Shown: positions 9,570 through 20,145, numbered from the stretch's first letter. The stretch is 64,000 bases of DNA from Salinicola endophyticus (GCF_040536835.1 NZ_CP159578.1:1550001-1614000), one strand, 5' to 3'. Translations and numbers: made by a program. Notes: generated by a model not told the origin, from the letters alone.

Positions 9570-11288
9570 TTGTCGAATAGCTCGCTGTCGCTGACCTACG
9601 GTCAGGCCTTCGTGGCGCCGGATCTGCACCGCCACCGCAGCTCGATGTCGGTGCAGATCCCGCAGGGCGAAGCACTGCAGGCCAAGGGCGGGTGCGCGTT
9701 GATCAGCGACTCCACCTGGCGCAACTCGATCGCCAAGCAGGCCGGCGATCTCAGCGTGCGCGGCTTTCTTGCCGACTACTACTCCACCCCCGAGCACTGG
9801 GACGTCAAGACCTCGGCGACCCGGGTACTGCGGGCCCTCAACAGCTGGTGCTACAGCCAGAGCGGCTATATCGAGGGCGGCAGCTATATCTGCTCGCTGT
9901 CGGCGATGATCTTCCACCAGCGCCAGGCGCACCTGTTCCACATGGGCGATACCCTGGTGTATCGCATCCGCGGTGCCGAGTTCGAGCAGTTGACCCGCGA
10001 CCACGTCACCGACCTCGGCGGCTATCGCTACCCTTCGCGGGCGCTGGGCATGGATGGTCATGTCGATATCGACTACTCGACCTTTACCCTCAAGCAGGGC
10101 GATCTGTTCCTGTTCATGACCCAGGCGGTGCGTGGCACTCTGGTGCCCTCCGAGTACGTGCAGCTGATCCGCGCCGATGTCAGCGATCTCGATGCGGCCT
10201 GCGAGCGACTGACCGCGGCGGCCAACCAGCGCGCCAGCGAGCGCGGCTACAATGCCAACCAGTTCTGCTTCCAGCTGGTACGGGTCGACCGCCTGCCGGA
10301 AGCCGGGACGGATGAGCCGACGCGGCTATTTCACCATCTGCCGGTGCCGCCGGAGGTGAGCCCGGGGGATCGCCTCGACGGCCTGGAGATCGTCGCGGTG
10401 CTCTCACGCACCCCGCGCGCCCGGGTCTACCACGTACGCGACGCGCGCAGCGGGCGCGAGATGGTGATGAAGGCGCCGAGCCCGGAGCTGTCGCCGCGCA
10501 ACGTCTATCTCGAGCACTTCGGGCTGCAGCAGCGGGTGGTGGAGCGCATCAACTCGCCGTTCGTGGTCAAGGTGGTCGAGGCCGAGCGGCCGCGGCGCTA
10601 TCTCTACTATCTGATGGCCTACGTCGAGGGGCAGTCGCTCAGTGAGTGGCTGCGGCGGCATCCGCAGACCAGCCTGGCTCAGCGTCTGGAGATCGCGCGC
10701 CAACTGGTCAAGGCGGTGCAGGCGCTGCATCGTCATGAGGTGCTGCATCAGCACCTGCACCCCGACAATATCCTGATCGATCGCCATGGCAATCTGGTGC
10801 TGACCGACTTCGGCGCCTGCCATCGGCGCGACAGCGATAGCCAGGGCGTAGCGCGGGAGCTGGCGCGCCAGGTGGGGCTGACCGAGCACAGCGCGCCCGA
10901 GTATGCCCTCGATACCGAGGTGGGGCGGCGCAGCGACCAGTACTCGCTGGCCTCCACCATCTACTGGATGCTCACCGGGCACCTGCCTTACACCCAGCTA
11001 CCCAATCATCTGCGCAGCCATACCGATCTGGAGCAGATGACCTATCGCCGCGCGCGCTTGAGCAACCCCGCCATCAGCGAGGATCTCGACGATGCCCTGC
11101 GGCGCTCGCTCGATCCGCTGCGCGCCCTGCGCTTCCGGCGCATTTCCGAATTCGCCTATCGCCTGCGGCCCAAGCCGCGCGCCCAGACCGATGACCGGCG
11201 CCCGCCGTGGCGCGAGCCGGCCAACGTATGGCAGGCGATCGCTACGGTGCTGCTGCTGCTGCTGATCCTCTCCTGGTGGTTAAAATAG
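9570..11288 (+). CDS. PP2C-like/Ser-Thr kinase-like fusion, both domains apparently degenerate
   Basis: The product has about 572 residues: a PP2C-like region (about 1-245), a kinase-like domain (about 260-530) and one C-terminal membrane helix (IATVLLLLLILSWWLK). It belongs to the bifunctional kinase/phosphatase family. In the phosphatase half the usual acidic metal sites are changed: the DG motif reads ISDSTW, the later TDG reads FMTQAV, and the terminal DN reads NANQF. In the kinase half the Lys (VMKAP) and DFG (TDFGAC) remain, but the catalytic loop reads HQHLHPDN instead of HRDLKPEN. The TTG at 9570 has GGGGAG 7 bases upstream and is preferred; an in-frame ATG at 9519 has no such site. 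It sits alone between minus-strand genes. Confidence 0.8.
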   Translation: MSNSSLSLTYGQAFVAPDLHRHRSSMSVQIPQGEALQAKGGCALISDSTWRNSIAKQAGDLSVRGFLADYYSTPEHWDVKTSATRVLRALNSWCYSQSGYIEGGSYICSLSAMIFHQRQAHLFHMGDTLVYRIRGAEFEQLTRDHVTDLGGYRYPSRALGMDGHVDIDYSTFTLKQGDLFLFMTQAVRGTLVPSEYVQLIRADVSDLDAACERLTAAANQRASERGYNANQFCFQLVRVDRLPEAGTDEPTRLFHHLPVPPEVSPGDRLDGLEIVAVLSRTPRARVYHVRDARSGREMVMKAPSPELSPRNVYLEHFGLQQRVVERINSPFVVKVVEAERPRRYLYYLMAYVEGQSLSEWLRRHPQTSLAQRLEIARQLVKAVQALHRHEVLHQHLHPDNILIDRHGNLVLTDFGACHRRDSDSQGVARELARQVGLTEHSAPEYALDTEVGRRSDQYSLASTIYWMLTGHLPYTQLPNHLRSHTDLEQMTYRRARLSNPAISEDLDDALRRSLDPLRALRFRRISEFAYRLRPKPRAQTDDRRPPWREPANVWQAIATVLLLLLILSWWLK

Positions 11289-11629
11289 CGGCTGAAGTCG
11301 CGGCTGAAAGGCGGTCTACGTAGCGACTGAAAACGCTTTTCACAACCGCTGGACGCTCCGGTGACAGGGCGTCGCGAGGGCGCCTTGAACCCCTCCCTGG
11401 GCGCTACCTTTGCCATCCCTGGCAAAGGACCCTCGCTGAGCCCTGCCTCCGGCGCCCATCGTCAGGGGGGGGGGCGGGCTCTAAGCAGCGGTCGGTGAAG
11501 CGAGGGCTGAGGCGATGGCCTCGATGACGACGGGCCTCGACGACAGAGAGCCCCGGCGCGCCATGCGCCGGGGCCCTCGGGTGTGACAGCCGGCGATCCG
11601 ATCTCCGGCTTGGGTCCATCGGTGCCTTA
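11289..11629. other. Intergenic region with two stem-loops
   Basis: This 341-base gap separates two convergent genes, the kinase-like gene and dctM. I see no credible coding sequence. It holds a perfect 9-base stem (CCTTTGCCA with TGGCAAAGG, 11407-11428, 4-base loop) and a 10-base stem (GCCCCGGCGC with GCGCCGGGGC, 11550-11574, 5-base loop). The second lies 55 bases beyond the dctM stop and may end that operon. Neither has a T-tract. Confidence 0.5.
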
Positions 11630-12916
11630 TCAGCCCGGCATGCCCAGCAGGTTGGGCAGGCCCAGTGAGATGAACGGCACGTAGGTGATCAGCAACAGGA
11701 ACGACACCAGCAGGATCAGCCACGGCGCCGACGCGCGGATCACCGTGGTCAGCGGCTGTCCGGTCACCGCCGAGGCGACGAACAGGTTGAGCCCGGTAGG
11801 CGGCGTCAGCATGCCGATCTCCATGTTGACCACCATGATCACGCCCAGATGGATCGGGTCGATCCCCAGTTGCATGGCGATCGGGAACAGGATGGGCGCC
11901 AGGATCAGAATGATCGCCGAGGGCTCCATGAAGCTGCCGGCGATCAGCAGCACCACGTTGAGCACCAGCAGGAAGGTGATCGGCGAGAAGCCCTGTTCGA
12001 CCACCCACTGGGTGATGGTCTGGGGGATCTGCTCGGTGGTCAGCACGTGGGCGAACAGCATCGCGTTGGCGATGATGAACATCAGCACGATACTCAGGCG
12101 CGCGGCGTCGAGGATCACCCGCGGACACTCGCGGATGCCGATGTCGCGATAGATCACCAGCGAGACGAAGGCGGCATAGACGGCGGCCACCGCGGCAGCC
12201 TCGGTCGGGGTGAAGATGCCCGAGTAGATCCCGCCGAGAATCACCACGATCAGCAGCAGGCCCCACAGCGACTTGCGCGCGGCACGCAGCCATTCGCTCA
12301 CGCTGACCCGGGGCTGGGCCGGCATCTTCTTGATCCGCGCGATGACATAGATTGCCAGCATCAGCAGAAAGCCCAGCAGCAGCCCGGGCACCACGCCAGC
12401 CATGAACAGCTTGCCCACCGAGGTCGAGGTCGCGGCGGCGTAGACCACCATGACGATCGACGGCGGGATCAGGATACCCAGGGTACCGGCGTTACAGACG
12501 ATGCCGGTAGCGAAGCTGCGGGTATAGCCGGAGCGCACCATGCCCGCGATCACGATCGAGCCCACCGCCGCCACGGTGGCGGGGGAGGAGCCGGAGAGGG
12601 CGGCGAACAGCACGCACGCCAGCACCGAGGCGATCGGCAGGCCGCCGCGCAAGTGGCCGACGCTGGCGTTGGCGAAGTCGATCAGCCGCCGGGCTACACC
12701 GCCGCTGGTCATGAAGGCCCCGGAGAGCAGGAAGAACGGGATCGCCAGCAGGGTGTAGTGATCCGCGGTGGCGAACAGCTTGATCGCCAGCGACTGCAGC
12801 GAGTCCTGGCTGAACAGCAGAATCGTCAGCGCGCTCGACAGCCCCAGGGAGACCGCGATCGGCACGCCGATGAACATGAAGACGAACAGGGAGATGAACA
12901 GAAAGGCGATAGTCAC
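11630..12916 (-). CDS. dctM: TRAP transporter large permease (DctM-like)
   Basis: The 428-residue protein of about 12 membrane segments is the ion-coupled translocation subunit of a TRAP dicarboxylate transporter. Recognisable features are the N-terminal FLFISLFVFMFIGVPIAVSL, the LLAIPFFLLSGAFM segment, AALSGSSPATVAAVGSI, GTLGILIPPSIVMVVYA and IFTPTEAAAVAAVYA, all typical of the family. The GTG start at 12916 overlaps the dctQ stop as GTGA, which fixes it and implies translational coupling; a longer reading frame upstream lacks family similarity. It is the last gene of the dctP-dctQ-dctM set. Confidence 0.92.
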   Translation of the reverse strand: MTIAFLFISLFVFMFIGVPIAVSLGLSSALTILLFSQDSLQSLAIKLFATADHYTLLAIPFFLLSGAFMTSGGVARRLIDFANASVGHLRGGLPIASVLACVLFAALSGSSPATVAAVGSIVIAGMVRSGYTRSFATGIVCNAGTLGILIPPSIVMVVYAAATSTSVGKLFMAGVVPGLLLGFLLMLAIYVIARIKKMPAQPRVSVSEWLRAARKSLWGLLLIVVILGGIYSGIFTPTEAAAVAAVYAAFVSLVIYRDIGIRECPRVILDAARLSIVLMFIIANAMLFAHVLTTEQIPQTITQWVVEQGFSPITFLLVLNVVLLIAGSFMEPSAIILILAPILFPIAMQLGIDPIHLGVIMVVNMEIGMLTPPTGLNLFVASAVTGQPLTTVIRASAPWLILLVSFLLLITYVPFISLGLPNLLGMPG

Positions 12917-13560
12917 GGCTTGGTTCTCCGGGTGTCGCTGTCCGCGTCGGATTCCTGAGCCAGCGCCAGCGCGTCGCTGACTTCGCTGCTCTGCTCGAGC
13001 CCCAGCTGCTGGCCACGCAGGATGCGCACCAGTACTTCGATCAGCCGCGCGATGATCAGACCGAAACCGAGCGGCTCGATCAGCGCCACGTGCCACTCCT
13101 TGAGTCCGAACATGCCCAGATCCTCGGCGCCGATGCCGGTGACTTGCAGCGAGTCGACCCACTGTGCGCTCGACACCATCAGCAGGCCGGCGTAGGCCAT
13201 GAAGATCAGGCAGCTGAGCACGCCGCAGACGCGCTGCCAGGGCCGGGGCAGCAGGCGCACCAGCAGATCGACGCCGATGTGGGCGCCGACGCGCACGCCG
13301 TAGGCGATGCCCAGGAAGATCAGCCAGGCGAAGATGGTGGTGGTCATCGCCAGGCTCCAGGTCATCTCCTGGCCGATGCCCAGCAGCCAGTCGCCCACGG
13401 CGAAGGCCGGCGTCTCCAGCGCCGGGTAGGCATCGCCGAGGTCGTAGAAGACGTTATAGAGGTTGGTGACGACCACGTAGAAGAAGGTGAGCAGGGTCAT
13501 CACCGCCAGCAGGAGGGCCACCAGGCCCTCCTCGAGTGAATTCCAGATGCGTAGGAGCAT
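12913..13560 (-). CDS. dctQ: TRAP transporter small permease (DctQ-like)
   Basis: The 215-residue protein has four predicted membrane segments (for example LVALLLAVMTLLTFFYVVV near the N-terminus) and is the small membrane subunit that pairs with DctM. It includes GVRVGAHIGVDLLVRLLP, the conserved segment seen in DctQ proteins. It starts 13 bases after the dctP stop and overlaps dctM by four bases. The soluble C-terminal tail (about residues 180-215) is rich in Glu, Ser and Asp and looks unstructured. Confidence 0.9.
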   Translation of the reverse strand: MLLRIWNSLEEGLVALLLAVMTLLTFFYVVVTNLYNVFYDLGDAYPALETPAFAVGDWLLGIGQEMTWSLAMTTTIFAWLIFLGIAYGVRVGAHIGVDLLVRLLPRPWQRVCGVLSCLIFMAYAGLLMVSSAQWVDSLQVTGIGAEDLGMFGLKEWHVALIEPLGFGLIIARLIEVLVRILRGQQLGLEQSSEVSDALALAQESDADSDTRRTKP

Positions 13561-13573
13561 GGGGAATCGGCGC

Positions 13574-15084
<1,511 letters not shown>

Positions 15085-15936
15085 TCAGCCGTGCTCGGCG
15101 GCGCGGGCCAGCAGCCGCCGGGCGCGCTCCACCACCGGGGCGTCGATCATGGCGCCGTCGACCTGGGCGGCGTCGTCGCCCTGGGCCGCTGCCGTCATCA
15201 CCCGCCGTGCCCAGTCGAGGGTGTCCGGAGACGGCGCCAGCCCGCGATGGACTGGAGCGATCTGCGCCGGATGAATGCACAGCATGCCGCCGAAGCCCAT
15301 GCCCGCGGCACGGCGGGCGACCCGCTCGACGCGTGCCGGATCGCCGAACGCCGGCAGCACCGTCTCCAGCGGTGGCGCCAGCCCGGCCAGGCGCGAGTGG
15401 AGCACGAGCTGGTAGCGGGTCTGGTCGAGCAACATCTCGCCGCCCTCGGTGTCCGGCTCGCTGCCCAGGTCGACGCTCAGGTCCAGGGCGCCGAAGCTGA
15501 GCCGTTCGACACCTGCCACCCGGCTCAGCGCGGCGAGTGCCGCCAGCCCCGCCGCGCTCTCGATCAGCGGGAGCAGAGGCTGCCCGAGGCTGGCCGCCTG
15601 GATGAGCGATTCGGGGGTCTCGGCCTTGGGGATCACCAGTCCGACGATGCCCGGGAGGTCGCCACACAGCGCCAGGTCGGCGGCGAAGTCGGCGCTCTCC
15701 GGGGCGTTGACGCGCACCCATACGCGCGCTTGCGGCAGCGCCGCCAGCGCCTCGCGCAGAGCGCGGCGCGCGTCCGCCTTGGCGGCACCGGCGACAGCAT
15801 CCTCGAGATCGACGATCACAGCGTCAGCGCCGCTCGCCAGTGCCTTGGGAATGCGCTCCGGGCGATTGGCGGGCACGAACAGCGCCGAGCGCAGGCCGGG
15901 TCGGGAGCGCGGGTCGGCATCAGGGCGAGAGGGCAT
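15085..15936 (-). CDS. CitE-like CoA-ester lyase, probable citramalyl-CoA lyase
   Basis: The 283-residue protein belongs to the HpcH/HpaI-CitE family. It shows LRSALFVPANRPERIPKAL, VIVDLEDAVAG with metal-binding acids, VRVNAPES, VIPKAETPESL, LIESAAGL, FGALDLSVDLG and the C-terminal MLCIHPAQI. In itaconate breakdown a member of this family (Ccl) cleaves citramalyl-CoA to acetyl-CoA and pyruvate, and the neighbouring CoA-transferase and hydratase genes support that role here. The start at 15936 has GGAG 6 bases upstream. Other CitE-type lyases (malyl-CoA, 3-hydroxy-3-methylglutaryl-like) cannot be excluded by sequence alone. Confidence 0.82.
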   Translation of the reverse strand: MPSRPDADPRSRPGLRSALFVPANRPERIPKALASGADAVIVDLEDAVAGAAKADARRALREALAALPQARVWVRVNAPESADFAADLALCGDLPGIVGLVIPKAETPESLIQAASLGQPLLPLIESAAGLAALAALSRVAGVERLSFGALDLSVDLGSEPDTEGGEMLLDQTRYQLVLHSRLAGLAPPLETVLPAFGDPARVERVARRAAGMGFGGMLCIHPAQIAPVHRGLAPSPDTLDWARRVMTAAAQGDDAAQVDGAMIDAPVVERARRLLARAAEHG

Positions 15937-15988
15937 CGGTGTCTCCGGCAAGGGGAATGAATCAAAATCGCGTAGGCTCGAGGTGCAC

Positions 15989-17185
15989 TCAGATCGTACC
16001 GCGTTCGCGCAGCATCGCCAGCGTCTCGGCATCGTAGCCGAGCCCGGCGAGGATGGTGTCGGTGTGCTCGCCCAGCGCCGGAACTGCCGCCATGCGTGCA
16101 GTGTAGGCGCTGTTGCGCCCCGGTGGCAGCAGCGCCGGCAGCGGGCCGCTGGGGCTTGGCACCTCGCGCCAGGCGTTGCGGGCGGCGAGCTGGGGATGCT
16201 GCCACACGCCGGCCATGTCGTTGACGTGGGCGTTGGCGATCTGCGCCGCATCCAGACGTGCGATCACTTCGGCCGCGCTCAGCTCGGCGAACACCGCCTC
16301 GATGATCGTGCGCAGGGCCTCGCGGTGCTGCGAGCGCCTGGCATTGGCGTCGAAGCGCGCATCCGTGGCCAGCTCGGGGCGGCATAGCACCTGGTCGCAG
16401 AACAGTTGCCACTCGCGCTCGTTCTGCAGCCCCAGCATCACCGTGCCGCCGTCGCCGGCGGGAAAGGGACCGTAGGGATAGATGGTCGAATGGGAAGCGC
16501 CGGCCCGGGGCGGCGGTGGGGCACCGTCGTAGGCGTAGTAGAGCGGATAGCCCATCCACTCGACCAGGCTCTCGAGCATCGAGACCTCGATCCGCGAGCC
16601 CTCGCCGCTGCGCCCGCGCAGCAGCAGGGCGTTGAGAATGCTGGTGTAGGCGTACATGCCGGCGGCGATGTCGGCCACCGAGCAGCCCGCCTTGGCCAGC
16701 GCGTCCGGCGCCGGCCCCCCGGTCACCGAGAGAAAGCCCGCCTCGCTCTGAATCAGCAGATCGTAGGCTTTCTTGCTGGCGTAGGGCCCGCCTTCGCCGT
16801 AGCCGGAGATATCGCACACGATCAGCCCCGGGTAGCGCGTATGCAGGGTGTCGAAGTCGAGCCCCATGCGCGCCGCCGCCCCCGGCGCCAGGTTCTGCAC
16901 CAGCACGTCGGTCTCGGCCAGCAGGGCATCGAGAATCGGCTGCGCCGCGGCTTGCTTGAGGTCGAGCGCCAGGCTCTCCTTGCCGCGGTTGGTCCACACA
17001 AAGTGTGACGAGAGCCCGGCGACACGGGTGTCGTAGCCGCGGGCGAAGTCACCCACGGCGGGGCGCTCGATCTTGATCACCCGGGCGCCCTGGTCGGCGA
17101 GCTGGCGGGTGCAGAAGGGCGCGGCGATGGCGTGTTCCAGACTCAGCACGGTGATGCCGTCGAGCGGGCGCGGGGCTTGGGTCAT
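15989..17185 (-). CDS. Class III CoA-transferase (CaiB/BaiF), probable itaconate CoA-transferase
   Basis: The 398-residue cytoplasmic enzyme transfers CoA between carboxylic acids through an aspartyl-CoA intermediate. Family features are GITVLSLEHAIAAPFCTRQL, the GARVIKIERP segment, SLALDLK, and AYDLLIQSEAGFLSVTG, in which the Asp at about residue 142 is the likely catalytic one. The start at 17185 has GGAG upstream at normal spacing. It lies between the CitE-like lyase and an acyl-CoA dehydrogenase, matching the ict position in the P. aeruginosa itaconate cluster. The substrate is inferred from context. Confidence 0.85.
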   Translation of the reverse strand: MTQAPRPLDGITVLSLEHAIAAPFCTRQLADQGARVIKIERPAVGDFARGYDTRVAGLSSHFVWTNRGKESLALDLKQAAAQPILDALLAETDVLVQNLAPGAAARMGLDFDTLHTRYPGLIVCDISGYGEGGPYASKKAYDLLIQSEAGFLSVTGGPAPDALAKAGCSVADIAAGMYAYTSILNALLLRGRSGEGSRIEVSMLESLVEWMGYPLYYAYDGAPPPPRAGASHSTIYPYGPFPAGDGGTVMLGLQNEREWQLFCDQVLCRPELATDARFDANARRSQHREALRTIIEAVFAELSAAEVIARLDAAQIANAHVNDMAGVWQHPQLAARNAWREVPSPSGPLPALLPPGRNSAYTARMAAVPALGEHTDTILAGLGYDAETLAMLRERGTI

Positions 17186-17244
17186 GGCGGTCTCCGATAG
17201 CGGATGGCTGATGCGGGATAGCGGGATCGATGCGAGCCGCGGCA

Positions 17245-18411
17245 TCAGAACGAGCGCGGCAGCCCCAGCTGGTGCTCGGCGACGTAGGAAAGAATCAGAT
17301 TGGTGGAGATCGGCGCGACCTGATAGAGCCGTGTCTCGCGGAACTTGCGCTCGATGTCGTACTCGGTGGCGAAGCCGAAACCACCGTGGGTCTGCAGGCA
17401 GACGTTGGCCGCCTCCCACGACGCTTTGGCCGCCAGGTACTTGGCCATATTGGCGCTGGCGCCGGCGGGCAGGCCGGTATCGAACGCCTGGCACGCCTGC
17501 CAGCGCATCAGATCGGCGGCCTCGACCTCGATGTGGGCCTCGGCGATGGGGAACTGCACCCCCTGGTTCTGGCCGATGGGGCGATCGAACACGACCCGCT
17601 CGCCGGCGTAGCGGCTGGCCTTGTCGATGAACCAGCGGCCATCGCCAATGCACTCCGCGGCGATCAGGGTACGTTCGGCATTGAGCCCGTCGAGGATATA
17701 GCGAAAGCCCTTGCCCTCTTCACCGATCAGGGTGTCGACGGGCAGTTCGAGGTCGTCGAAGAACAGCTCGTTGGTCTCGTGGCCCACCATATTGTCGATC
17801 GGCTGCACGCGCATACCCTGACCGATCGCCTGATGCAGGTCGACCAGGAAGATCGACATCCCATCGGCCTTGCGCTGGACCTCGGCGAGCGGCGTGGTAC
17901 GCGCCAGCAGAATCATCAGATCGGAGTGCTGGACCCGCGAGATCCACACCTTCTGGCCGTTGACCACGTAGCGGTCGCCGCGTTTGACCGCGGTGGTCTT
18001 GATCTTGGTGGTGTCAGTGCCGGTGCTCGGCTCGGTGACGCCCATCGACTGCAGGCGCAGCTCGCCGCTGGCCAGGCGTGGCAGAATCGCCGCTTTCTGC
18101 GCCTCGCTGCCGTGCTTGAGCAGGGTCGCCATGTTGTACATCTGGCCGTGCACGAAGCCGGCATTTCCGCCGCAGCGATTGACCTCTTCCAGAATCACGC
18201 TGGCTTCCGCCAGGCCCAGGCCGGAGCCGCCATAGGCTTCGGGGATCATGGCGGCCAGCCAGCCGGCGCGGGTCAGCTCGTCGACGAACTGCTCGGGAAA
18301 CCCTTGGCTTGCATCGATGGCACGCCAGTAGTCGCCGCCATAGGGCTTGCACAGGCTGCGCACGCCATCGCGAATGGCTTCCAGGGCGTCGTGGTCGATG
18401 GGTGACATCAT
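17245..18411 (-). CDS. Acyl-CoA dehydrogenase family protein
   Basis: The 388-residue flavoprotein has the three-part ACAD fold. The middle domain shows MGVTEPSTGTDTTKIKT (FAD and substrate contacts) and YVVNGQKVWISRVQHSDL; the C-terminal helical domain ends with LQTHGGFGFATEYDIERKFR. A dehydrogenase of this kind is also present in the P. aeruginosa itaconate locus, where its exact role is not essential to the three core reactions. Two adjacent ATG codons (18411, 18408) are possible starts and overlap the end of the hydratase gene upstream, pointing to one transcript. Confidence 0.88.
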   Translation of the reverse strand: MMSPIDHDALEAIRDGVRSLCKPYGGDYWRAIDASQGFPEQFVDELTRAGWLAAMIPEAYGGSGLGLAEASVILEEVNRCGGNAGFVHGQMYNMATLLKHGSEAQKAAILPRLASGELRLQSMGVTEPSTGTDTTKIKTTAVKRGDRYVVNGQKVWISRVQHSDLMILLARTTPLAEVQRKADGMSIFLVDLHQAIGQGMRVQPIDNMVGHETNELFFDDLELPVDTLIGEEGKGFRYILDGLNAERTLIAAECIGDGRWFIDKASRYAGERVVFDRPIGQNQGVQFPIAEAHIEVEAADLMRWQACQAFDTGLPAGASANMAKYLAAKASWEAANVCLQTHGGFGFATEYDIERKFRETRLYQVAPISTNLILSYVAEHQLGLPRSF

Positions 18412-19265
18412 GGGCGTACGGCCTCCGGGTCGGCAGGGGTGTCGAATTCGAGCGTGGCGCGCTGGGCCGGGCCGTCGGTATTGCCGGCGCTCAGCTCGGC
18501 CTGGCCGGCACCGACGAGTCGGCCGCCGACCTCGAAGGGGCGGTCGGCGAACAGCGGGCGCAGGCCGCGATAGCGCAGGCGGCGCGGTGTCGCCTCGGGG
18601 TGGACCTGGCTGAAGGCGTGCAGCAGCAGGGTGGCGATCAGCGGGCCGTGGACCACCAGACCGGGGTAACCCTCGGTGGCGGTGGCGTAGGGCCAGTCGT
18701 AGTGGATGCGGTGGCCGTTGAAGGTGGCCGCGGAGTAGCGGAACAGCAGTACCGGATCGGGCTGAACGGTCCGTGACCAGTCCGCTGGCGGCATCGGCTC
18801 CTCCAGCGCCAGCTTGGGGGCGCTGGGCTGGCGATAGACGATCCGCTGGGTCTCGCGGATCGCCACGCTGCCCGCCTGGTGGTATTCGTGCTCGACCGCG
18901 ACGAACAGCAGCGAGCCGCTGCGCCCGGACTTCTCCTCGATCGATGCCACCCGTGAGTGGCGCTCGGCATCACAGGCCACCCGCAGGGGGCTGAGAAACT
19001 CGAGTTCGCCGCCGGCCCACATGCGCTGGCGGCCCTCGGCCGGCGGCAGGAAGCCGCCGCGGGTCGGGTGGCCGTCTGCGCCGATGCCCTCCGGCGGTGT
19101 CGGTAGTTGAAAGAAGGCCCAGTGCCACAGCGGCGGCAGCGCAGCTTGATCGGCGGGGCAGGGAGCGCCGAGGGTGGCCGCGAGGCGCGCGACCAGGGCG
19201 CTATCGAGGCGATCCCGGCACTGTTCGCGGCGCTCGAGCCAGGGAGCCAGTGGGTCTGTCGACAT
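18408..19265 (-). CDS. MaoC/HTD2-like hydratase, probable itaconyl-CoA hydratase
   Basis: The 285-residue protein has a hot-dog hydratase fold: an N-terminal FAS1-like dehydratase half and a C-terminal MaoC half with FRYSAATFNGHRIHYDWPYA and EGYPGLVVHGPL, which hold the catalytic Asp and His. Such proteins hydrate itaconyl-CoA or mesaconyl-CoA to citramalyl-CoA. The setting beside CoA-transferase and CitE-like lyase genes favours itaconyl-CoA. The ATG at 19265 is chosen; a GTG at 19277 is also possible and neither has a clear ribosome binding site. It overlaps the acyl-CoA dehydrogenase start. Confidence 0.82.
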   Translation of the reverse strand: MSTDPLAPWLERREQCRDRLDSALVARLAATLGAPCPADQAALPPLWHWAFFQLPTPPEGIGADGHPTRGGFLPPAEGRQRMWAGGELEFLSPLRVACDAERHSRVASIEEKSGRSGSLLFVAVEHEYHQAGSVAIRETQRIVYRQPSAPKLALEEPMPPADWSRTVQPDPVLLFRYSAATFNGHRIHYDWPYATATEGYPGLVVHGPLIATLLLHAFSQVHPEATPRRLRYRGLRPLFADRPFEVGGRLVGAGQAELSAGNTDGPAQRATLEFDTPADPEAVRP

Positions 19266-19396
19266 GAGAGGGTCCACGCACCAGAGGAGTGAGTGGGCTC
19301 AGCATGTCGTCTCCCGCCGGCGACGAGAATCTGGCATTGCGGACGGGGGCGTTCGGTTTTGCCGAATACGACTTTGGTCGGGCTCGTGACTCGGGG

Positions 19397-19948
19397 CTAG
19401 AACTGGCTCGCAGGGGTACAGCAACTCACCAGCCTGCACGGCTCGTCGCTGGCGTTGCGAAAGCGATGGGGCACGTGGGTATCGAAGTAGTAGGCGTCAC
19501 CGGGGCAGAGCTCGCGTACCTGGGCGCCGATGGTGATCTCGATCCGCCCCTCCAGCACCACGCCGGCCTCCTCGCCGCGGTGGGCAATCATCTCGCGTCC
19601 GGTATCGGCGCCGGGCGGATAGGTCTCGATCATGAAGGAGAGAGCGCGATGCTCGCGATTGGCGCCGACCAGGCGGTAGATCACCGCGTTGGTGGCGACG
19701 TTGGGCAGCTCGTCGACGCTGTAGAAGACCTGATCGCGACTCTCCAGCTCGAAGGTGAAGAAGTCGCCGACGCTGATCGGGATGGCGTCGAGGATCTTCT
19801 TCAACGAGCTCACCGAGGGGCTGACCTTGCCCTGCTCGATCAGCGACAGGCTGGAGTGGGTGACGCCGCAGCGCTTGGCCAGCTCGCGTTGGGAAATGCC
19901 GCGCAGGTTGCGCAGGCTGCGCAGTCGGGGGCCGACATCGTCGGACAT
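19397..19948 (-). CDS. XRE-family regulator with C-terminal cupin domain
   Basis: The 183-residue protein has an N-terminal helix-turn-helix (about residues 8-60; GISQRELAKRCGVTHSSLSL) and a C-terminal cupin (about residues 105-175; ending GDAYYFDTHVPHRF). Regulators of this PuuR-like type sense small metabolites through the cupin. AAGGAG sits 5 bases before the ATG. Transcribed in the same direction and 131 bases upstream of the hydratase gene, it is the obvious candidate regulator of the catabolic genes. The P. aeruginosa itaconate locus uses a LysR-type regulator instead. Confidence 0.88.
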   Translation of the reverse strand: MSDDVGPRLRSLRNLRGISQRELAKRCGVTHSSLSLIEQGKVSPSVSSLKKILDAIPISVGDFFTFELESRDQVFYSVDELPNVATNAVIYRLVGANREHRALSFMIETYPPGADTGREMIAHRGEEAGVVLEGRIEITIGAQVRELCPGDAYYFDTHVPHRFRNASDEPCRLVSCCTPASQF

Positions 19949-20102
19949 CGCGTTCTCCTTGGGGAGCCCGGCATTCGCTCGGGCGAGACACTCGGTGGCG
20001 ACTGCAGCCTAGCGCCTGGCGCGGCGGCAGCAAACCCTTACAGGTGGGATTACCCATCGGCTGCGTTTGACATGCTGGGTGAGGAGGCGGCAGCGATGAG
20101 AG

Positions 20103-20138
20103 CCGCCGCCCGGAAATATAGGGCCTTCCGGGCGGCGG
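20103..20138 (-). terminator. Stem-loop downstream of tssH
   Basis: A perfect 13-base stem pairs CCGCCGCCCGGAA (20103-20115) with TTCCGGGCGGCGG (20126-20138) around a 10-base loop. It begins 8 bases after the tssH stop on the minus strand, so it likely ends the tssB-to-tssH transcript. No T-tract follows. Confidence 0.55.
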
Positions 20139-20145
20139 TGGCGAG

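Noticed and set aside
12917..13162. N-terminal extension of dctM
   Set aside because: It is an out-of-frame reading of dctQ rich in Arg; the GTGA overlap with dctQ gives the normal DctM start.
15937..16251. Upstream extension of the CitE-like gene into the CoA-transferase gene
   Set aside because: The extension is read out of frame within the CoA-transferase coding sequence and lacks family similarity; a good ribosome binding site supports 15936.
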